DNA from: Promicromonospora iranensis
GTDB taxonomy: Bacteria; Actinomycetota; Actinomycetes; Actinomycetales; Cellulomonadaceae
Reading direction: 5' to 3'
Length of the DNA stretch: 64,000 bases
Assembly: GCF_028994805.1 (NCBI RefSeq)
Contig: NZ_JAJQQP010000001.1
Span: forward strand, 124,001-188,000
Shown here: positions 59,342-64,000 of the stretch, in pieces
Numbering within the stretch: the first letter of the stretch is position 1
How the letters are laid out: every line of letters begins with the position of its first letter
The notes under the pieces: model-generated
Database searches by the model: none
The model's input: only the letters and a program-made list of their open reading frames with translations
What the model was told of the DNA's origin: nothing
Made by a program: the position numbers and the translations under genes

Positions 59342-60018
59342 CAGTTCTTCCCTTCCTTGCTGGTCGAGCCGGTCACGATCTGTGCGGCGAGCGCCACGGC
59401 GTCGCGCGTGCGGGTGGTGATCTGGTCCCAGTCGCCCGCGGTGACGAGCTGGCGGTCGACCATCCAGGAGCCGCCGACGGCGAGCACGGGCTTCAGCGTC
59501 AGGTAGTCGGCGAGGTTGGCGGTGCTGACGCCGCCCGTCGGCACGAACCGCAGGCCCGGGAACGGCGCGGAGAAGGCCTTGATGGCCGCCGGTCCGCCGA
59601 CGACGGACGCCGGGAACAGCTTGACGACGTCGATCCCGAGGTCGAGTGCGGCCATGATCTCCGACGGCGTGGCTACGCCGGGCAGCACGGGGATGCCGTG
59701 CTCCTGGGCGCGCCGCACGACGGCGGCCGACAGCCCCGGGGACACGATGTAGCGGGCGCCGGCGGCGGCGACGTCGTCCACCTGCTGCGCGGTGGTCACG
59801 GTGCCCGCGCCCACGACGACGTCGGGATGGTTCTTCGCGACCGCGCGGATGGCGTCGACGCCGCCCGCGAGCCGCAGCGTGATCTCGGCGACGGGCAGGC
59901 CGCCCGCGACGAGCGCGTCGGCCAGGCGGGCGCCCTCGTCGGCGCCGTCGACCACGACGACCGGCACGAGCCGGTGGGCGGCGAGGGTCTCGAGGACTGT
60001 GCTGTCCGCGGATGACAT
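59341..60018 (-). CDS. eda: 2-keto-3-deoxy-6-phosphogluconate aldolase
   Basis: 225-residue class I aldolase that splits KDPG to pyruvate and glyceraldehyde 3-phosphate. Glu45 lies in AEITLR and the Schiff-base Lys133 in DVVKLFPAS. GAGTVTTAQQV and RFVPTGGVS are the phosphate-binding loops. First gene of eda-kdgK-epimerase and divergent from the IclR gene. Together with KdgK it completes the route from hexuronates to central metabolism. Confidence 0.93.
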   Translation of the reverse strand: MSSADSTVLETLAAHRLVPVVVVDGADEGARLADALVAGGLPVAEITLRLAGGVDAIRAVAKNHPDVVVGAGTVTTAQQVDDVAAAGARYIVSPGLSAAVVRRAQEHGIPVLPGVATPSEIMAALDLGIDVVKLFPASVVGGPAAIKAFSAPFPGLRFVPTGGVSTANLADYLTLKPVLAVGGSWMVDRQLVTAGDWDQITTRTRDAVALAAQIVTGSTSKEGKN

Positions 60019-60026
60019 CGGATCTC

Positions 60027-60066
60027 CGTTTCGCTATGGTGAACGCCTGTTGTTCACTGCGAAACG
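60027..60066. promoter_or_regulatory. Nested dyad between eda and the IclR gene
   Basis: CGTTTCGC (60027-60034) pairs with GCGAAACG (60059-60066), and GTGAAC (60039-60044) pairs with GTTCAC (60052-60057). It fills the 69-base divergent gap and is a likely operator for the adjacent IclR protein. Confidence 0.6.
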
Positions 60067-60087
60067 CATGCTACGTGAGGGAGCCCC

Positions 60088-60825
60088 ATGGATGCCAGCC
60101 CGCTCGGGAGCGTCGACAAGGCGCTGCTGGCGCTCGACACGCTCGCCGGCTTCGGGGCGGGGGGCGCCTCGCTGGCCGCTCTCGCGCAGGCCGTCGGTGT
60201 CAGCAAGCCGACCCTGCACCGCACGCTCGCCGCGCTGCGCCACCGGGGGTACGCCGAGCAGACCCCGGACGGCGCCTACCGGCTCGGTCCGGCCGCGCTC
60301 GCCCTCGGCAGCTCGTACCTGGCCGAGGAGAACCTGCCCGCGCTGCTGCACCCGGCCCTGACCGCACTGAGCGAGAAGACCGACGAGCTGGTGCACCTCG
60401 GTGTGCTCGCCGGGCGTGAGGTGGTCTACCTCGACAAGGTCGAGCCGCAGCGGGCGGTCCGCGTGTGGTCCGCCGTCGGGCGGCGGCGGGCGGCCGCGAC
60501 GACCGCGCTCGGCCGCGCGCTGCTGTCGGTCCAGGATCTCGACGACGCGGCGCTCGCCCGGTTCGCCGGTGACGAGGCCCGCCTGGGCCGGCTCCGCGAG
60601 GCGCTGGCCGAGGCCCGGCTCGCCGGGATCGCCGGCGAGACGGAGGAGAACGAGCCAGGCATCGCCTGCATCGCGATCCCCCTGCTCCGGGCAGGACGGG
60701 CCGTCGCGGCGGTCAGCATCACCGCGCCGGTCGAGCGGCTCACCGGCGCGGCGCGTGCCGAGCGGGTGGCGGCGCTCCGCGACGTCCTCTCGGCCCTCCT
60801 CCCGGCCGGCCTGACCACCCCGTGA
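60088..60825 (+). CDS. IclR-family regulator (KdgR-like)
   Basis: 245-residue transcription factor. The helix-turn-helix occupies about 8-65 (SVDKALLALDTLAGFG, LAQAVGVSKPTLHRTLAALRHRGYAEQ). The IclR effector domain follows (ELVHLGVLAGREVVYLDKVEP near 110, then CIAIPLLRAGRAVAAVSITAPVERL). GAGGGAG precedes the ATG. Divergent from eda-kdgK, so it probably senses KDG or a related keto-deoxy acid, as KdgR proteins do. Its stop codon forms the start of a long hairpin. Confidence 0.88.
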   Translation: MDASPLGSVDKALLALDTLAGFGAGGASLAALAQAVGVSKPTLHRTLAALRHRGYAEQTPDGAYRLGPAALALGSSYLAEENLPALLHPALTALSEKTDELVHLGVLAGREVVYLDKVEPQRAVRVWSAVGRRRAAATTALGRALLSVQDLDDAALARFAGDEARLGRLREALAEARLAGIAGETEENEPGIACIAIPLLRAGRAVAAVSITAPVERLTGAARAERVAALRDVLSALLPAGLTTP

Positions 60826-60879
60826 GTGCTGGCTATCTGCGGCTTCCGGGGCCGGAACAGCACAGATAGCCAGCACTCA
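60823..60879. terminator. Long hairpin, family A, between the IclR and SDR genes
   Basis: The arms 60823-60839 (TGAGTGCTGGCTATCTG) and 60863-60879 pair perfectly over 17 bases; the left arm begins with the IclR stop codon. The inner TTCCGG/CCGGAA forms a second stem. The two genes are convergent. Confidence 0.65.
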
Positions 60880-60902
60880 GTGGGTGGGGTGGCGGTGGAG
60901 GG

Positions 60903-61697
60903 TCAGCGGGCCAGCCAGCCGCCGTCGACCGCGAGGACCTGGCCGTGCACGTAGGCGGCCGCCGCGGACGCGAGGAACACCACCGTGCCGCCGATGTCCT
61001 CGGCGGTGCCCCAGCGGCCGGCCGGGATGCGCGTCGAGATCTGCTGGGAGCGCACCGGATCACGCAGCAGCGCTTCGTTCATCTCGGTGTCCATGTACCC
61101 GGGCGCGACGGCGTTGACGTTCACGCCCTGTCCGGCCCACTCGTTGCAGAGCGCCTTCGTGAGCTGAGCCACGGCACCCTTGCTCGCCGCGTAGGCCGGG
61201 ACGGTGATCCCACCCTGGAAGCTGAGCAGCGAGGCCACGTTGACGACCTTGCCGCGCCCGCGCTCGAGCATCGGGCGCCCGAAGAGCTGGCACAGCCGGA
61301 ACACCGCGCGCAGGTTGACCTGGAGCACCGCGTCCCAGGCGTCGATCGGGAAGTCCACGGCCGCGTGCCGGTCCTGCGTCCCCGCGTTGTTGACGAGGAT
61401 GTCGACGTCACCGTCCGCGAGCACCTGGGCCGCCGCTTCCTCGACGGACGCCAGGTCGGCCAGGTCGACCGGCACGAACCGCAGCTCGCGGCCACGCGCG
61501 GTGGCGTGCTCGGTGAGGTCGGCCCCGGGCCCGGACCGTGCCAGGACCACCACGTCGGCTCCGGCGTCGAGCAGGGACCGCGTGATGCCCGCACCGAGCC
61601 CGCGCGCCCCGCCCGTGACGACGGCGGTCGAACCGGCCAGCGAGAACGGCCCCGAGGATGCCCCGGGCGCCGCCGAGGCCTGCAGGTCGCCGGTCAT
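60903..61697 (-). CDS. Short-chain dehydrogenase/reductase (KduD-like)
   Basis: 264 residues with the classical SDR set: TGGARGLGAGI cofactor loop near 30, NNAGTQDR, the catalytic region ASLLSFQGG and YAASK, then NAVAPGYMDTEMN. The end [13 protein letters not shown] is typical. It resembles KduD/2-deoxygluconate 3-dehydrogenases, which handle keto-deoxy sugars from pectin; the precise substrate is uncertain. Last gene of an operon with the zinc dehydrogenase and a 2-hydroxyacid dehydrogenase; similar to the partial SDR at 63782. Confidence 0.85.
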   Translation of the reverse strand: MTGDLQASAAPGASSGPFSLAGSTAVVTGGARGLGAGITRSLLDAGADVVVLARSGPGADLTEHATARGRELRFVPVDLADLASVEEAAAQVLADGDVDILVNNAGTQDRHAAVDFPIDAWDAVLQVNLRAVFRLCQLFGRPMLERGRGKVVNVASLLSFQGGITVPAYAASKGAVAQLTKALCNEWAGQGVNVNAVAPGYMDTEMNEALLRDPVRSQQISTRIPAGRWGTAEDIGGTVVFLASAAAAYVHGQVLAVDGGWLAR

Positions 61698-62734
61698 GCC
61701 CCGTCCCCCGCCGGGGTGACCAGCACCTTCAGCGCGGCTCCCCCGTCGGCGGCCGCCGCGACCGCCGCCGAGACCTCCGCCAGCGGGAAGACCTGCACGG
61801 GCACGCGGTCCAGGCCCAGCGCGTCCGCCGCGACGAGCTCGATCGCGCGCACGACGTCGGCCCGGGTGTAGACGCGCACCCCGCGCACGGACAGCTCCTT
61901 GAAGCAGACGGCGCGGAGGTCCACGGGCGCCGGCGCCTTGTGCACGCCGACCACCACCACCGAGCCGAGCACGCGGGTGGCTGCGGTCAGCTCCGGCGTC
62001 ACGGCCGGGTGCCCGGCCGCGTCGAACGTGATGTCGGCGCCCTCGCCCCCGGTGTGCTCGAGCACCACGTCCGTCAGCGTCCGGTCGCCGGGGACGACGG
62101 TGAGGCCGAGGTCCTCGAGGACGCCACGGCGCCAGGCCGACGGCTCGCTCACGATCACGCGAGCCGCGCCCGCGTGCCGGGCCACGAGCGCCGTGAGGAC
62201 GCCGATCGGCCCACCGCCGGCCACCGCCACGACGTCGCCGGCGCCGACGCGCGCCGTGCTCACCGCGTGCACCGCCACCGCGAGCGGCTCGACCAGGGCG
62301 CCCACGCGCGGGTCCACGCCGTCCGGCAGCCGGTGCAGCACCGCCGGGGGCAGGGCCACGTACTCCGCGAGCCCGCCGGGTGCGTCGATGCCGTAGAGCT
62401 GCAGGTCACGACAGACGTGGGTGGCGCCATCCCGGCAGGCGCGGCAGTCCCCGCAGGAGATCAGCGGTTCGACGACGACGGTCGTGCCGGCGTCCGGGCC
62501 GCCGTGACCAGGCGCGACCACGGTCCCGACGATCTCGTGGCCGGGGACGAGCCCGGCCGCCGCGCGCGGATGAGCACCGTGCACGATGGCCAGGTCGGTG
62601 CCGCAGATGCCGTTGTACAGCACCCGCACCAGGGCCCAGCCGGGCGGCACCTGAGGGAGCGGCAGGTCGCGCACGCTCAGGGTGTCCGCCGCGTCCCACA
62701 CGGCGGCGGTCATGGTGGTCGGGTTGCTCGGCAT
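61694..62734 (-). CDS. Zinc-dependent alcohol/polyol dehydrogenase
   Basis: 346-residue medium-chain dehydrogenase. The catalytic zinc site begins GICGTDLAIVHG and GHEIVG. The structural zinc lobe CGDCRACRDGATHVC has four Cys. The nucleotide loop is AGGGPIGVLTA near 170. This is the threonine/sorbitol/galactonate-type branch. Its stop overlaps the next SDR start by 4 bases (ATGA). It probably oxidises a sugar acid or polyol produced in the same operon. Confidence 0.88.
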   Translation of the reverse strand: MPSNPTTMTAAVWDAADTLSVRDLPLPQVPPGWALVRVLYNGICGTDLAIVHGAHPRAAAGLVPGHEIVGTVVAPGHGGPDAGTTVVVEPLISCGDCRACRDGATHVCRDLQLYGIDAPGGLAEYVALPPAVLHRLPDGVDPRVGALVEPLAVAVHAVSTARVGAGDVVAVAGGGPIGVLTALVARHAGAARVIVSEPSAWRRGVLEDLGLTVVPGDRTLTDVVLEHTGGEGADITFDAAGHPAVTPELTAATRVLGSVVVVGVHKAPAPVDLRAVCFKELSVRGVRVYTRADVVRAIELVAADALGLDRVPVQVFPLAEVSAAVAAAADGGAALKVLVTPAGDGA

Positions 62735-62735
62735 G

Positions 62736-63785
62736 TCAGGCTCCGATCGGCTGAGCGGCCAGGGCCAGGTGGGCGGTGCGTCCGCGACCCCAGGCCTCGG
62801 GGTTCACCACCTCGCGGGGCGGGCGACCGGCGAGCACGTCGACGACGTTCTGCGCCGTGCGCCGCTTCAGCTCCCGGTAGGACTCCTCCGTGTACCAGGC
62901 GAGGTGGGGCGTGAGCACCACGTTGTCGAACCGGGTCAGCGGGTGGTCGGTGGGCAGCGGCTCGACGTCGTGCGTATCGATGGCGGCACCGCCGATCGCG
63001 CCCCTGTCGAGCGCCGCGACCAGCGCCTCGGTGTCCACCACCCCGCCGCGCGCCGTGTTCACGACCACCGTCGTCGGGCGCATCAGCGCGAGCTGGTCGG
63101 GCCCGATCATGCCGCGGGTGCCGTCGTGCAGGGGCACGTGCACGGACACGACGTCGGCGGTCGCGCACAGCTCCTCGAGCGTCACGGCGGACACACCGCG
63201 GTAGTCGGCGCCCGGGGTGGCGAGCACGTCGTAGCCCACGACCTGGTACCCCAGACCCGCGGCCTTGCGGGCCGTGGCCCGCCCGATCCGGCCGAGCCCG
63301 ACGACGCCGAAGGTGCGCCCGGCGATCTGGTGCAGCGGCCGCACCCTCGGCAGGTCGACCCGGCCGGCACGCACCCCGCGGTCGAGCAGCGGGATGCCCC
63401 GCACGACGGCGAGCGCCATGCCTATCGCGTGGTCGGAGACCGCCTCGGTGCCGTAGTCGGGCACGTTGCACACCGCGATGCCGCGCTCGGTGGCGGCCTG
63501 GACGTCCACCGAGTCGACGCCGACGCCGTAGCGGCCGATGACGCGCAGGCGGGGCAGGGCGTCCATGAGCGCGGCGTCGATCGTCGCGTACTGGACGAGG
63601 ATCCCGTCGGCGTCGGCGCAGGCGCCTTCCAGCGCCGTGCGGTCGTGCGCCTGCTCGACGCGGAAGGTCGCCCCGGCCGCCCGTGCGACGTCTTCCTCCT
63701 GGAGGAACGCGTCGTGGTCGCACTCGGTGACCACGACCGTCGGGGTGGCTGTCCACCCGGCCGCCGGGGCCGTCGTCGCCGTCAC
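62736..63785 (-). CDS. D-2-hydroxyacid dehydrogenase (C-terminal-binding-protein type)
   Basis: 349-residue NAD-dependent 2-hydroxyacid dehydrogenase. [12 protein letters not shown] and [15 protein letters not shown] give the cofactor motif near 165, and the active site has NTARGGVVD (Arg), [11 protein letters not shown] (Glu) and [11 protein letters not shown] (His). The GTG at 63785 overlaps the upstream SDR stop by 4 bases (GTGA); a GTG at 63797 is also possible. It probably reduces or oxidises a 2-keto acid formed from uronates. Confidence 0.86.
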   Translation of the reverse strand: MTATTAPAAGWTATPTVVVTECDHDAFLQEEDVARAAGATFRVEQAHDRTALEGACADADGILVQYATIDAALMDALPRLRVIGRYGVGVDSVDVQAATERGIAVCNVPDYGTEAVSDHAIGMALAVVRGIPLLDRGVRAGRVDLPRVRPLHQIAGRTFGVVGLGRIGRATARKAAGLGYQVVGYDVLATPGADYRGVSAVTLEELCATADVVSVHVPLHDGTRGMIGPDQLALMRPTTVVVNTARGGVVDTEALVAALDRGAIGGAAIDTHDVEPLPTDHPLTRFDNVVLTPHLAWYTEESYRELKRRTAQNVVDVLAGRPPREVVNPEAWGRGRTAHLALAAQPIGA

Positions 63786-64000
63786 CGGGCCAGCCACCCG
63801 CCGTCGACGGGGAGGATCGCGCCGTGCACGTAGTCCGACGCCGGCGCGGCGAGGTAGAGCACCGCGCCTGCGATGTCCTCGGGTGTGGCCCAGCGGCCCG
63901 CCGGGATGCGTCCGAGGATCTCGGCGTTGCGGTCCGCGTCGCTCCGGAGGGCGTCGGTGTTGTCGGTGGCGACGTAGCCGGGTGCCACCGCGTTGACGTT
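63782..64000 (-). CDS. Short-chain dehydrogenase/reductase, C-terminal part
   Basis: Partial gene running off the right edge; only the last 72 residues are visible ([18 protein letters not shown] ... ending [10 protein letters not shown]). The [13 protein letters not shown] and WATPEDIAG segments are the usual SDR C-terminal motifs and match 2-deoxy-D-gluconate 3-dehydrogenase (KduD) closely in style. First visible gene of the operon that continues leftward to 60903. Confidence 0.8.
   Translation of the reverse strand, partial: NVNAVAPGYVATDNTDALRSDADRNAEILGRIPAGRWATPEDIAGAVLYLAAPASDYVHGAILPVDGGWLAR

Noticed and set aside
1-64000. CRISPR arrays, tRNA or rRNA genes, insertion sequences, prophage
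   Set aside because: No regularly spaced direct repeats, cloverleaf-like segments, transposase or integrase motifs, or phage genes were recognised by reading.

Overview
This is a very GC-rich window in which almost every gene is a carbohydrate-catabolism gene. GTG starts, strong GGAGG ribosome sites, many ABC sugar importers with lipoprotein binding proteins, LacI regulators and long hairpins without U-tracts all point to a Gram-positive actinobacterium. I infer a plant-polysaccharide degrader of the Micrococcales (Promicromonospora or Cellulomonas type). No rRNA, tRNA, CRISPR array, integrase or insertion sequence was recognised.

Layout. (1) 1-13235: L-rhamnose catabolism. There is an isomerase/esterase/aldolase operon, the four-gene RhaSPQT importer, the RhaM mutarotase and a divergent LacI regulator. 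A secreted peptidoglycan amidase and an APC permease are interspersed. (2) 13412-30259: attack on rhamnogalacturonan I and related polymers. This block holds a CE15 glucuronoyl esterase, a PL11 rhamnogalacturonan lyase, a PcRGLX/YetA-type exo-lyase, a DUF624 protein, an orphan sugar-binding lipoprotein, a DeoR/LacI hybrid regulator, a DUF2264 enzyme, a complete ABC importer and a Gfo/Idh dehydrogenase. (3) 30360-38706: hexuronate use. A LacI gene, a PotABCD-like importer and a fructuronate/mannonate-type reductase are divergent from uxaC. (4) 38842-50364: an SGNH esterase, a GH67 alpha-glucuronidase, an OatA-like acyltransferase, then housekeeping-type genes: PPOX, a YnfA/MerR pair, a membrane protein, a phosphoesterase and DUF624. 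(5) 50447-57196: a GH39 glycosidase, a LplABC-type oligosaccharide importer and its LacI regulator. (6) 57216-64000: KDG kinase, KDPG aldolase, an IclR regulator and an operon of sugar-acid dehydrogenases.

The genes fit one route. Lyases and esterases cut pectin side regions and glucuronoxylan outside the cell. ABC importers bring in rhamnose, uronates and oligomers. RhaM/RhaI/RhaD handle rhamnose, and UxaC, the reductase, KdgK and Eda handle uronates. A LacI-type operator close to TGAAWCGWTTCA recurs at about ten sites in front of the rhamnose and rhamnogalacturonan genes, so much of 1-30 kb looks like one regulon. A second layer is a set of long, nearly perfect inverted repeats between genes. 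They fall into at least three sequence families whose arms recur at distant loci, and they are the least explained feature of the window.
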